This document shows, in pieces, positions 46,841 through 59,209 of a DNA stretch of 64,000 nt. Within the stretch, counting starts at the first letter, position 1; every line of letters begins with the position of its first letter. The notes under the pieces were generated by a model. It saw nothing but the letters and a program-made list of their open reading frames with translations. It was not told where the DNA came from and did no database searches. The position numbers and the translations under genes were made by a program. The DNA lies in the NCBI GenBank assembly GCA_038049695.1, contig CP142461.1:24001001-24065000 (forward strand), given 5' to 3'. The stretch is from Cinnamomum chago. Taxonomy: Eukaryota > Streptophyta > Magnoliopsida > Laurales > Lauraceae.

Positions 46841-47074
46841 TCCTTTTTATTTTCCCTCCCTTTTCAGGACGTCCTGCGGCTAGCCGCTGTGCACATGCGG
46901 CTAACCGTAAGTCCACATGCGGCTAACCGCCAGTGCACCTGCGGCTAACCGCAAGTGTTATATAATCTTTTATGTCCGTTGTTTTGAAACCGATATTATA
47001 TATCCAATCATATTACATCGGTTATTCGAATCCCTTAATCGCCCGCGCGGGGCTCGATCGATTAGTACTTCTTT

Positions 47075-47330
47075 CCCTCCTTTTTATTTTTCCTTCCCTC
47101 CTTCTCTTTCTTTCTCCATCATTCCTTCTTTCCTCTCACTCTCGCTCTCTTCTCTCCTCACTCTCGCCTCTCTTCCCAGCGCCTCTCTCCCTCCAATAAC
47201 CCCTTTCCTCTCACTCTCGCTCTCTCCTCTCCTCACTCTCACTCTCTCTGCTCTTCTCTCACTGTCGCTTTCTCTACTCTCTCTGCTCTCCTTGTCTCTC
47301 TCGCTCACTCTCGTTCTCAGAAGAGAGGGA
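47075..47330. repeat. CT-rich low-complexity tract
   Basis: About 250 bp of mostly C and T on the plus strand (TCTCTC, CTCACTCTCGC, CCCTCC). Frames read through it give only serine- and leucine-rich strings and are not genes. Confidence 0.9.
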
Positions 47331-47889
47331 GGAGTCTCTTTTACTATTTTGCTGAAGCAGAGGAGCATCCTTAGAAGAAGCCCCTTACTATCTGTTTGAA
47401 TGGAGGTTGGTTCTTCTTCTTTTGCTACTATTTTATAAGTGGGTCTTTTTATCTCCTTTTTTTCCTGTTTAATTTTTGGGTTGTAAAGATGAGACATTGG
47501 AGTTCTTATTTTTGCAATTTTGGGTCATGGACCTTTTTTTTTGTTTTTTTCATTTCTCTCCTAACCATCTTATCTTTTTGTTAGTTCTATCTCAATTTCA
47601 AAATGGTTGTTTCTTTCTTTCCTTTTTTTTTATTTTTATTTTTGGATTCTTTCTGATGGATCTTATGGTTATGGCTATGGTTATGTTTTTTTTTTCCCTA
47701 ACTTAATTTGTTTGGGCTTGTTAGCTCTACTCAGTATTTTCATTCCAGGAAGAAGCTTTATGTGCCTCTTTGACAGTGTAGTTTCTGTTGACTGTCAATG
47801 TTTCTCAATCTGTTTTAACCTGTTACGTTTGGGCGTTTGGGCGTTTGGGCGTTTGGGTTTTATGGTATGGGATTTTGGTTGGCACTGTA

Positions 47890-48180
47890 GGTGTTTTGTA
47901 AGGGGGCTAGCCGCCAGACCCACGGTCAGCTTTCCAGGAAGCCTATTCTCTCAGGATGATTTTTAGTACGTCCTGCGGCTAACCGCCAGTGCACCTGCGG
48001 CTAACCGCCAGTGCACCTACAGCTAGCCGCAGTGCTAACCGTTGGAGTTCGGTTTGATTTCCAGAGACAAGTTTTTTAGAACACCCTCTTGCGATGACCC
48101 CTGCGGTTGCCTCACGGCTAGCCCCCAACTATTCCTGCGGCTAGCCGTGAGCCAACCTGATTCAATTTTCTGAGAGGTAG
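47890..48180. repeat. Palindromic-word block in the CACTA leader
   Basis: GCGGCTAACCGC, GCTAGCCGC and CACGGCTAGCC words over 290 bp. The whole block, spacers included, aligns in order with 61250-61550. It has an exact MSA-type site (TAACCGTTGGA, 48036-48046). Confidence 0.82.
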
Positions 48181-48774
48181 ACGTCGTGGATGGGGTGTGT
48201 TGGTGTTTTGTTTATTTCGGTTTTCACTTTTTGTTGGTGCTGGTGTTTGTTTTGTTGGTTTTTGTTTGTTTTTGTTTGGGAAGAGGGTTTTGGAAGATGG
48301 TTTTGGAAGATGGTTTTTTTTTTCTTGGTCACAGGGGAGCAATTGAGCTAGTTGTTATCCTCAAATGCACAATTTACAGTAAGTGGGACATGAATAGTCA
48401 CTTCAACGCACAATTATATCTCTGCACAATTAATGTCAGTCATTTTTTTTTCTGTGGATTATCTACATTACTCTTCTCTGTGGGTTAATTTTTTTAAATA
48501 TTTGTATCTGGTTTAATTGTGAATTTTTGAACTTGGTTGCTTTTGTATTGTTGTTTGGTGAATCTCTGTCCATGGATTTATTTCTACAAATCTTCAGCCA
48601 ATCTGAAAGCTTTGCCCGAACGAGAATAACCAAGGTTGGAAACAAGGATATTCAGTTCGTTTGGTGCACACCAACCCAGGTCTCTCTCACATTAATTGGT
48701 TGTAATATTAGCATTATATGGCAATGACTTTCTGATTATTGCTTGTCTGTAGCATTTTATTGGGCTATTCAGAA

Positions 48775-51700
48775 ATGGACAAGTCTTGGATGTCATTGAA
48801 TCGGTTTTCTATTGCATACGGGGAAGGGGTTGAAAGTTTTTTGATGTTTGCGAAAAAGAAGTTTGGTGATGGGAATCCCATGCCATGTCCATGCAAAACA
48901 TGTGGGAATCTCAATAAATTTGTAGCTAAGGATGTTGAGTACCATCTCTTTTTCCATGGTATCGATCGAAGTTATACTAGGTGGATATGGCATGGAGAAG
49001 CATCTCCTGGTGAAGCTCCCTCAAGTGTGCCTTTAAATAGGTCCACCCAACACCATTTTGGGAGTGATGTCCCAGATGATACTACACCCCCAGATGATGC
49101 TGCAAGCTCATTAAAATTGGCTCAGACAGCTTGTGACCAGTATTCATCAAATCCTGAAAAGTTTCAAAGAATTCTTGCAGAGGCTGAGGAACCTTTATAC
49201 AAAGGTTGTCTAAAGTTTACCAAATTATCTGCAGTAGTTACATTGTTTAATGAGAAAGCAAGGAGTGGGTGGTCTGACATAAGCTTTTCACGGTTGTTGA
49301 AAATCATTGGAGACATGCTACCCGACGATAATAATTTACTGCCCCGAAGTATGAAAGAGGTTAAAAAGACATTGTCTGTGTATGGGATGAGCTATGAGAA
49401 GATAGACGCATGTCCGAATGATTGCGTGCTTTATAGAAAGGGATCTGATAATGAGAATAAAACTAGTTGCCCTACTTGTGGTGAGTCAAGATACAAAGTG
49501 AATAAGAACCTGACTGAGCAATGTAAGGGGGTGCCGACAAAAGTTCTATGGTATTTTCCACCTATCCCTAGGTTTAAGAAATTATTTCAGTCGGTACAGA
49601 CATCGAAACAGATGACTTGGCACGCTGATGAGAGATTGGTTGACGATAAGTTACGCCACCCAGCTGACTCCCCCGCATGGAAGTTGGTAGATGATAAATG
49701 GCCGGAGTTTGCACAAGAGCCAAGAAATTTGCGCTTAGCACTTTCAGCGGATGGGGTCAATCCACATGGTTCGATGAGCAGCAAGTATAGTTGTTGGCCA
49801 GTAATGTTAGTCACTTACAATCTCCCGCCTTGGTTGTACATGAAAAGAAAGTTTGTGATTTTAACGATGTTGATATCGGGTCCACGACAACCTGGAAACG
49901 ACATCGATGTTTACCTAGAACCATTAATCGATGACTTGAAAACACTATGGGATACAGGGGTTAAAGCTCATGATGCTTACCGACAAGAGGCTTTTACGTT
50001 GAAAGCAATGTTGTTGTGGACCATTAATGATTTCCCTGCATATGGTAATTTGTCTGGTTGTGTTGTAAAAGGCTATCATGGTTGCCCCATATGTGGCGAA
50101 CAGACACAATCATGCAGATTAAAACATTCGAGGAAGAACGTATACATGGCCCATCGAATGTTCCTTCCAGAAGATCATCCCTTTCGGAAACAGAAAAAAT
50201 CATTTAATGGTGAGCAAGAGTTTCGAAAAGCACCAATGATTTTGACTGGTGAAGAAGTGGCAGAAAAGGTTAATGGAATCAAAACCTTGTGGGGGAAACC
50301 AGTACCAAAAGAGAAGCCCAAGAAAAAGAAAAAAAAATCAAAAAGATCGACTTCATTGAAGAGGAAGCGAGTGGAAGATGGTAGTGATGATGGTGCTAGA
50401 ATTTGTTGGAAGAAGAAGTCAATTTTCTTTAACCTCGACTACTGGAAATACTTGCTTCTTCGACACAACTTGGATGTGATGCACATAGAGAAAAATGTTT
50501 GTGAGAGTCTTATTGGAACCTTGCTGAATATTCAGGTAAAACAAAGGATGGACTGAATAGTCGCCTTGATTTGCAGGATATGGGTTTAAGGGATGAACTG
50601 GCACCTGATGTAAGTCAGAATAGAGCGTACTTACCACCAGCTTGTTTCTCATTATCCAAAGAAGAGAAATTCAGTGTGTGTGAAACATTGCATAAGTTAA
50701 AAGTTCCAGATGGATACTCATCAAATTTCAGAGCATTGGTTTCTATGCAAGACTTAAAGTTGGGGGGTATGAAATCTCATGATTGCCATGTGTTGATGCA
50801 GCAATTACTTCCTGTTGCTATACGATCCGTGCTACCAAAACATGTGAGAGTTGTACTTATCAGATTTTGCTCATTTTTTAATGAGTTATGTGCGAAGGTA
50901 GTAGATGTACCTCGATTGCTTGAAGTTCAGAAGAATCTGGTGGTCACCTTGTGTTTGCTAGAAAAATATTTCCCACCATCATTCTTTGATATTATGGTTC
51001 ATTTAACCGTCCATCTCGTTCGAGAAGTCCAGATTGGGGGCCCTGTTTGTTTCCGATGGATGTATGGATTTGAGAGGTATGAATAACTTTAAATATTCTT
51101 CAAGTGTAATTTACTAATTTAAATTATTTAAAGTAATCAATGGTTTACTATGTTTTAGGTATATGTCGGTTTTAAAAGGTCAAGTAAGAAATCGTTACCG
51201 TCCAGAAGGTTGCATGGCAGAGTGTTATATTGCAGAGGAAGCGGTTGAATTTTGTAGTGAGCACTTCTCTGGATTGGATGCAGTTGGAATTCCACCATTT
51301 GAAGATAAAACTTACCCTGAAATTGTGACTGGCAAGAAACCTCCAGGAGGTGATTTTGTTGAAGTTGATGCTAAGTCCTTGGAGCAAGCACATTGTTATG
51401 TATTGCACAACACAAGTGTTGTTCAACCCTATATTGAGTAATTGTATTTTAACTTCTTGACTTACAAATTAAAGCGTTACACTAGTTTTACCGCTAACAT
51501 GCGGTTCGTATGGAAAACTATGCAGGAGACACATGAACCACCTAAAGAAAACATTTCCTCGGCAGTCCAAAATTCTTAAATGGTTACAAGATGAACATAA
51601 CCGTTCTTTTAGTTCTTGGCTCAAAAACGAGGTAACAATTGTCAATCATAAGACTTGTGTTGTGTCTATTTACTAAATGTGACTAACTTTCTTAGGAACA

Positions 51701-52357
51701 CAGGTTTTTGAAGATCGACGTGTCACCGGTAACAACACCTCAGAAATCTTGAGATGGGTATCACAAGGTCCTCGTATACACGTTATAAAATATCATAGTT
51801 ATACCATTAATGGTTCTCATTTTACCACAAAGGATCGTGATGCTTCACATGTCACTCAGAATAGTGGTGTAAGTCTAGTGGCCACGGCGATGAACGTGTC
51901 TAGTGCAAAGGATAATAATCCTGTTTTCTGTGAATCAGGGTACTATGGTGTTATTGTGGAAATATGGTTGATTGATTATAGTCATTTCAAAATCCCATTG
52001 TTCAAGTGTGATTGGGTTGACAACAAGACTAGCTTTAAGGTAGATGAGCTGGGATTCACCATAGTTGATCTGGCTAGAATTGGCTATAAATCTGATTCTT
52101 TCATTTTAGCCTCTCAAGCAAAGAAAGTCTTCTATGTACCTGATCCAGTCAATCATAAATGGTCCATTGCTCTAGCAACTCCTGAAAGAACCTATAATGT
52201 TGATGACAATGAAGAAGTCCTCTTTGATGCTGGCTTTGAAGATCAAACTCGTCATGAAGTAATGCAATTGGATGAACCATTGGATGCTATAAATGAATCT
52301 GAGGCAATGTACACGCGTGAAGATGCTGAGGGGACTTGGACTGACATTGATATTTGA
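48775..52357 (+). CDS. CACTA transposase, TNP2 type (gene A)
   Basis: Cuts and rejoins the transposon ends. Exon 1 starts at ATG 48775: residues 1-80 are the Transpos_assoc domain (CPCKTCGN), then TNP2/Transposase_21 from about 230 (CPTCGESRYK, LRLALSADGVNPHG, CPICGEQ, HNLDVMHIEKNVCESL) with a lysine-rich nuclear-signal-like run at 511-532. DUF4218 follows (50760-51076). Further exons are 51159-51437, 51526-51631 and 51704-52357, the last carrying DUF4216 (FKCDWVDN). These introns are GT-AG and keep frame. Near 50535 the frame shifts by one missing base: family-like KTKDGLNSRLDL continues in the next frame. A 41 bp GT-AG intron at 50536-50576 would also restore frame but is shorter than normal plant introns. 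Confidence 0.88.
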
Positions 52358-52576
52358 AAATGTATTATAATTGTGTTTTTTGTGTAAGTGTTTATTATTG
52401 CTAAATATTCCCTTATGTACTTTTTTGTAAGAAGCATATATAGGTTATTTGAACTGATGTCACACTTAGTTGTAGTGTTAGTATGCTATGCATTGCATTG
52501 TTGTATGTATTACCTATTCCATGACATACACAATATATTTATTGATATGTATGTTTTTTTTTTTTCACAGCTAGTA

Positions 52577-55500
52577 ATGGATCCAAAAAGTCATTTTCGT
52601 GAATCACAGGACAACATAAGTAATGTTGGTGAACACCGCATTCAAAAAAAAAGGAAAGCTAGGGGGACAACTTTAATGCTTGAGTTGACCAAGAATTGGG
52701 ATGGAAAGGTAATTACTGTTGAGTATGATCAAAAGGGTAGGCCTACACCACAAGAAGTACGCCGGAAAATAGCTGGTTATGAAGGGGCTTTGGCAAGAGT
52801 GATGGTCCCACTTAACACAGTTAGTGATTGGCGTAAATTGAAAGATCTTAGGGAAGGGCAACTGGAAAGAGATTTATGGGATACAATGAAGGTAAATAAA
52901 TATGTGATTTCCTGTTACTTTTGGAAGACCTTAGAATAATATGTGCCTTACTAAGCTATTTATCGTTTTTTACTATTTAATTCATTTGGTATAGACCAGA
53001 TTTGTGTTGGATGAAAATACTAAGGCTCAAGTTATATCTGATATTGGCCTCAAGTGGAGGACGTTCAAGACAACTTTGACTACTAAGTACATACTTCCAT
53101 TCAAAGATAATCCCGAACTACTTGTGGAGCCACCTACAAAGTATAAGTTTATCGATAAATTAGATTGGACTAAATTTGTGCAATCAAGGTTGACCCCAGA
53201 GTTTCAGGTATATATCTACTTCTATAGATTACTTGTGGAGCCACACCATTGCACTCACTCACACAACACTGAGCACACCACACACAGCCCACAACTGCAC
53301 TGCAGCACACCCCTGTACACTGCAGCACACCCCGGCACAATAATGTATTTTCTTCTTTGTAATTTTAAGGAGTTAAACATTCTACAATCTAAAAGGCAGT
53401 CCAATAATGTGTATACACACCGACTAAGCAGATCAGGCTATGCGGGTCTTGAAGAAGATATTGTAAGTACATTTAATATAGAACTATTTTAAATAGTTTC
53501 TTACGGTTGAACTAAACTAACTTAGATGTTTAATTGTGTTTTCATATTTAATGTATAGAAAAAAAAATCCAAAGAGACGGGCATTTTCGTTGATCATGAA
53601 GATAGGAGTCTCAAATGGAAATTGGCTCGTCAAAACAAAAACGGGGACTATTCAAATGATTCCACAAGGGAAGTAGTAGGAAAAATTGTAAGTTTTCATT
53701 CTTTGAAAAATTGTAAATTGTTTTAGACTTTTTGTAAGAGTGCCCAAGGTAGATGCGAGGCATCAAACGTCTTCACTATAACTTGTAGGTTGAGTATTCT
53801 CCCTAAGGGGATTCATTGGTATTTAAATATTAGCTATATACATATGGCTCGGGATTCATTGGTGTCATGATTATTGTAGGATGATCTGAAAAAGAAAGTA
53901 AATGAGGGGGCTGTAATGACTGAGGGGAGCAATGATGTTCTTACTATGGCTTTGGGTACCCCGGAGCATTGTGGACGAGTTAGAGGGGAAGGGAAGCATG
54001 TCACTCCAATGGCCTATTTCAAAATACCAAAACGCGGAACGAAGAAGTATAATGAGGAGTTGTTGGCCCAGTTACATGAATCTCAAGAAAGGGTGAGAAT
54101 TTTAGAACAAGTTGTGAAGGATATAGAGACACGTCAGAACTCTCCCCATTCAGAAAATATTGCATCCAATAGTAGTGGCGTTTTAAAAGGTCAACAGGTA
54201 ATTTACCAAACCATAGTTTTTTGTTGTTTTGGTATATTATGTTGAATACATGATTTTTTAACTATTTTACCTAACTATATGCATTGGTTAATAACCATTT
54301 GAATTCGTATTTAACTCTTATAACATGCAGCTTGAATATGGAGGTACTTCAAAAGTGAACCAGACATCATCAAATAATCTTGGTTCCCCGCAAGTATGTT
54401 TTATGGGCCGGCTATTAAATTAAGAAATTACAACCAACATTAGTTTCATCGTATTATATACATTAGTCGATGTAAGATTTAGTACTTATATATTATTTGA
54501 AGATGCAGAATTGTAGATTGGCATTGGGATCAAAGGACAAGATTGTTGCGAAAGGAAAGGTTTATGGGAAGACTGGACCATTGGAAAAGATTCACAATAT
54601 TTCTTTAGGGGAGCACAATGTACGAGTGTCGATAGATTGTGTATTGTGTCCTGATTCCCCTCTTCCTATACCCGTACGTGGTATTTTGACCACTATTTTA
54701 GATGCACACAACTCATTTGTGGCTTGGCCTGGAAAATGGGTGATATTAGATGATAAGGTAAAGTGTATTTTCCAACTCTTATTAGTTATGCTTAAGTTAA
54801 ACTACCGTAATTAACTTTTTCATTTTAATTTGGATTTCCATGTAGAGTGCGGTTGATGATTCTTCTGCAGCTAATGGTGATGCAAACAATGGTGAAGGGG
54901 CAAGTCAGCTTCAAAAGTTTGGCAAGATTATAGAAACGATGATGAAATCAAGTCAGATAAGTATTCCATTTGAGAAAGGGGTATTTGAAGAAGATATAGA
55001 ATTCAATTATTTTTTCAAATCTGATTTGTTAGATCTTTGTAACATGAAGAAGCTAGAGGTTAACTCAATGACTGCATACCAAAGGTAAACTATTTGTCTT
55101 TTTCCTAAGAAATATCAGTCTCTAATATATTTGATGTTATGGCCATTTTATTTACCTTATTTCTTTAGGTTTCTCTACGATCGATTTGAAAATTCTCGAG
55201 CAAGATATGGATTTTCACATCCTGCACATTTCAATGATTTTGGAGAGAAAGAAGAGATGAAACGCAACATGATAAAGCGGTTGAGATTTGCAAAAAAGGA
55301 CCAACTGATTTTTGTTCCATACTCCACCATGTAAGGGCGTACTATATTTTCACGTGTCTTCAATTTATCTTAGTAGTCATTTTATATCCACTTGTGTGTA
55401 ATTAAATCTTATTTGTCATTTAATCCGTCCGCTTTTATGGAATTAGGGGTCATTGGCTTCTATTAGTCATTGATATGACATCAATGGAAGTGTTCTGGTT

Positions 55501-55997
55501 GGACTCCTTGGTACGAAAGGTTGTTGACTTGAATGTAAAGTTCATAGTGAATGAGTGAGTAGTCCATTAATTCTTCTTGTTCATTTGTTTTCAAGGCTTC
55601 TCTTTTAAAATACTAAGTCTAAATGGATATCGTTGTGTGAAGTGCAATGAAAGTGGCAGCTATGGAAATGGGAAAAAGAATTAAAGGAAATCCAACTTGG
55701 GAATTGGTGAAGGTGAGCAATGAATAATTGTGTTTATGATATCACACATACAACATAATCCTTTTAATTTGTATGCTTTTTATGGTCTCTATGTAGTGTC
55801 CTAAGCAAACGGGGAAAAAGGAATGCGGGGTTTATGTAATGAAATTTATGAAGCATCTTATGGAAGATCCTCTCGTGTCGACAAAATCTAAGTTGAAAGA
55901 ACTTGGGGAGGCAGCGACATATGGCGATGAGGAGTTTAATGATTTACGTTTGGAGTTAGTTGAATACATTTTAGATTTTATCAACAATGTTGAATAG
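52577..55997 (+). CDS. CACTA second protein: Transposase_24 region plus Ulp1/C48 protease (gene B)
   Basis: Twelve exons with GT-AG introns: 52577-52891, 52995-53207, 53370-53462, 53559-53687, 53880-54197, 54331-54393, 54509-54757, 54846-55084, 55169-55330, 55447-55554, 55643-55712, 55797-55997. Their lengths sum to 719 codons plus stop with no break. The N-terminal 350 residues match plant Transposase_24 (the putative end-binding part), with a coiled-coil segment near residues 290-320. The C-terminus is a Ulp1-like cysteine protease with H595 (GHWLLLVI), D612 (WLDSL), Q657 (PKQTG) and C663 (KECGVYVMKF). Such domains remove SUMO or related tags; the target here is unknown. The ATG follows an acceptor-like TTTCACAG, suggesting an upstream untranslated exon shared with gene A. 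Confidence 0.85.
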
Positions 55998-56638
55998 GTA
56001 CATTCTATGCTTTTGCCTCTAAATTGTCATGAATGCATGTTTTGTCTTGATTCATCGAATAGGGGAAGTGTCAACTTCCCACAAGCTTTTACCATCCAAA
56101 ATGTTCTTAAAACTTACTACTATGTCATTTATGATAGGAAGCATATACATATTAGATAGGCTTCTCTTGCAAAGTATTGATCGATGAAGTGATTTATGCC
56201 TTGTAGGTCCATTTTTCATTGGACAACTAATCGGGGAGCAGCGGTACACCAGGGCATCCCACAAGCTTTTTTGAGCTTCTGTAGGATGGCTGCTAACTGC
56301 AGTGAGCTTCAGCTTGATAATGTGAGTGAGCTTGAAATTTGGGTGTGAGCTCAAATTGAGCATGAGCATTAGCATGATTATTTGCTTCATGTTCCTTGTA
56401 GGGGAGCATTTATGGCCTCGTTCTTATGGCCAAACAGATGGTCCATCCTTAACTGATTTACACAATATTCATCCTGCAGATACTCTTTAAAAAAAAAAAA
56501 AGGGGCTTTTTCGGCTAGCCGTGAAAATTCATGCGGCTAACCGCATACTGGGCCTGCGCCCTTTTAAGTTGCTTTTCGTTTCCCTCTTTTTCTTTCGGTT
56601 AGCTACTGTTCTCTTCCTTCTTTGGTCTTCTTCATTGC
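55998..56638. other. CACTA intergenic region downstream of gene B
   Basis: No supported gene. A run of 13 A at about 56488 is followed by CGGCTAGCCGTGAAAATTC and GCGGCTAACCGC, two palindromic words like those in the leader. Sequence after about 56560 is pyrimidine-rich and continues across the solo LTR insertion at 58904. Confidence 0.55.
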
Positions 56639-58363
56639 TGTAAGTCCACCTGGATCCGAACCCTAGAGGGGGGGTGAATAGGGTGAGCTTCTTTTATGAC
56701 CAATTTTAACAATTTTAACTTCTTTAAAACAAACTAGTCACATGTGATGATTTATCATACAAGATGCGGAAGCTAATATAAACAATCACCACAAAGCAAG
56801 CACCATCACACAAGGATTTATAGTGGTTCGGCCTCAATGCCTACATCCACTACCGGCTTGTGAACCAACACCCCACCGGATTTCCACTATTTATGCTTTT
56901 CAATAGGCTAAGCAATAACCTTTACAATATGCTTTCCAAGGCTAAGCAATAACCTTACAATGATGCTTTTCAAGGCTTAACATCAACCTATCCACTATGC
57001 TTTTATAGGCTAAGCAATAACCTTTACAATGATGTTTTTCCAAGGCTAAACATCAACCTATACACTATGCTTTTAAAGGCTAAGCAATAACCTCTTCAAC
57101 CACAAGGTTGGTTATCTCACTAAATTGTGTCTTTAATACACTAGATGGAGATTCATTTTAGCTCATTACATTTGCCTCTAAAATAGGCGGATATGGAAAT
57201 GAAATTCTAATACACACTCACACTATGAATGCAAAGATGAAAACATATGAAGTGTGTGTGTGTGTGGTCCTCAATCATTTTGAAAATGAAAGTTCATAAA
57301 TGTATGCCTAAGGCTTTTGAAAATTTTAGCTCAAAAACATTTATGATTGAGGATGTAATGCAATCACATGTTAAAAGTAACAACTTGTTAATGATATCAA
57401 AGTTACACAAGTTGTATGAAATGGATTAGCTCTAAACATGTGATGCATAGGGATGTCAATCAAATCACCAATGAAGCTCAAAACATAAAAATAGATTTGA
57501 TTGAAAAGAGGGGACAAATCATATGTAATTATAAGGACAACTTGAAAATGATTTACCAATCAAAGAAGGCAAGTTGTGAAGCATTAAAACAATAATACAC
57601 ATATGATTTGTAATGATGTTGGATCCAAAACATAAGATACATTTGAGAGAGATTTTCTTATGATGGAAAAACAACAACCAATGATTCAACAAAGTATAGG
57701 AATCATGTTACATATTTCATTAACATGATCTACTTAGATTTACCAAAGATAAAGTACTACTTTGATGAATCAATGGTGATGTATCCAAAACAATAGATCT
57801 ATTCAAAATATAACACATGCTAAGGATACAACACATCATAGGTTAACATGTTACAAGATTTACCAATGATAAAACAAAACATGAAAACATATGATTTGTA
57901 AAGAAGTTGAGTCCAAAACATAAGATACTTTTGAAAGTGATTTTCTTATGATGGAAAACAACAACCAAAGATTCAACCAAGTATAGGAATCATGTTACAT
58001 ATGATTTACCAAGTTTCTTTCATTAACATGATCTACTTTGATTTACCAATTCAAGTACTACTTGGATTGAATCATATGGTGTTGTATCTAAAACAATAAA
58101 TCAACTCAAAACATAAAATATGTTAAGGACACAACACAAACATAGTTTAACATGCTAGAAATGATTTACCAAAAATAAAACAAAAGCATGCAAACATATG
58201 ATTAAGGAAGGAAGAGCCTACTTGGTGGTTTAACTTCATTAATCCAAGCTTTAGCTTTCCTAATCTTCCCCTTCATCCCTTGGTTCTTTTCCCTTTTGAT
58301 ATGCCTCAATACCTCTCAAGGAGGGGCTTAAAATTCCCAACTTTTGGAAAGGGAAAGAACTCC

Positions 58364-58372
58364 TTTTTATAG
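58364..58372 (-). promoter_or_regulatory. TATA box of Copia-type solo LTR c
   Basis: The minus strand reads GGCTATAAAAAGG. An exact MSA-type site (CCCAACGGCTA, 58383-58393) lies about 10 bp upstream in sense, and the palindrome array follows. Confidence 0.6.
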
Positions 58373-58385
58373 CCAAAACAGCCCC

Positions 58386-58535
58386 AACGGCTAGTTTAGC
58401 CGGTTGACCGGCCATGACAGGCCGGTTGACCGGCCAAGCACAACGGTCATAAAAAGAGCCGTTGTGCCAGCCCGGTTGACCTGCCCTGTGTGGCCGGTTG
58501 ACCGGCCACACAAGGCCGGTTGACCGGGCCTGCCC
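58386..58535. repeat. Palindromic-word array (CCGGTTGACCGG) in Copia-type LTR c
   Basis: Five or six copies of GCCGGTTGACCGGCC-like words, one base off the GTCGAC palindromes of the other family members, in 150 bp. Confidence 0.85.
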
Positions 58536-59209
58536 AGAATTTCCCATTTTGGGTTTCTGAAGATTTTCTTTGGGGATCTTTTGGGCCAATAAAATCAAGC
58601 ATTTTCACATGTTTTAAAACATTCTAAGATGTATAAAAACATGAAACAAAAAGCCTAAAAATAATTCAAAGACTTTTAAAACAAAGGCTTGCTTGATTTC
58701 TTGAAAACTCTTTCTTAAAACAAATGCATCCAAGATTAAAACAAAACATGCATAAAACAAAACTTTTTCAACTCTTAAAAAACAATGCATGTATAAAACA
58801 AGATTTCAAGATTTCTTTAAATCAATGCAAGTGTGTAAATCAAATGATGCTTGAATGAAGATGCATCCATCAAATTGCAACCTACAAAATTCCTAACAAT
58901 TGCTACGTATCTGATCCTCTTCTCCCTTCTTCCTCCAAGGTATCTTCCCTTCTTTTTCTCTTATATTTCAGTTCTGTAGAATTATTTTCTTTTCCATTTT
59001 GTTAACAGTATCTGTTTCGTTTTGGTGTTTCTCTTTTCTTTCTCTCTTTCCAACTTCCTCCATTTCTCTCTTCCATTGGTTTCTTTCTTCATATTACTTA
59101 TTGTCGTGTAATTTTCTCTTCCTTGTTTCTTCTAAATCCTCCCTTTTCGCTCTATGCTGTGTTTTCTTCCTCCTAGTGTTTTCTTGTGCACTCCAGGTGT
59201 TTGTAAAAA

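Larger units (their letters stand above)
46841..48774 (+). promoter_or_regulatory. CACTA leader upstream of gene A
   Basis: 1.9 kb without a convincing protein. It contains palindromic GCGGCTAACCGC words (46868-46950), a CT-rich tract (47075-47330), a T-rich tract, the 8 bp repeat GTTTGGGC about four times (47827-47858), and a second palindrome block (47890-48180) that matches the Copia-derived LTR at 61250-61550. The frame starts after TCTGTAG, a plausible acceptor, and CAACCCAGGTCTCT near 48680 is a plausible donor, so the transcript probably has spliced untranslated exons. Confidence 0.55.
56639..58898 (-). mobile_element. Copia-type solo LTR (copy c)
   Basis: A 2260 bp unit, TGTAAGTCCACCTGGATCC to CAAAATTCCTAACA on the plus strand, flanked by ATTGC (56634-56638, 58899-58903). 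It is the cleanest copy of the family also seen at 3935-5844, 8292-9896 and 45557/63104. Non-coding. It lies inside the CACTA, which in turn lies inside another member of the same family. Confidence 0.9.

Noticed and set aside
46917-47399. 160-codon open frame rich in serine and leucine upstream of the CACTA transposase
   Set aside because: It is a translation of the CT-rich tract; the opposite strand is equally open and neither shows a domain.
47827-47858. GTTTGGGC repeats as a possible telomere-like sequence
   Set aside because: The plant telomere unit is TTTAGGG; this is an 8 bp unit in only about four copies, so ordinary slippage.
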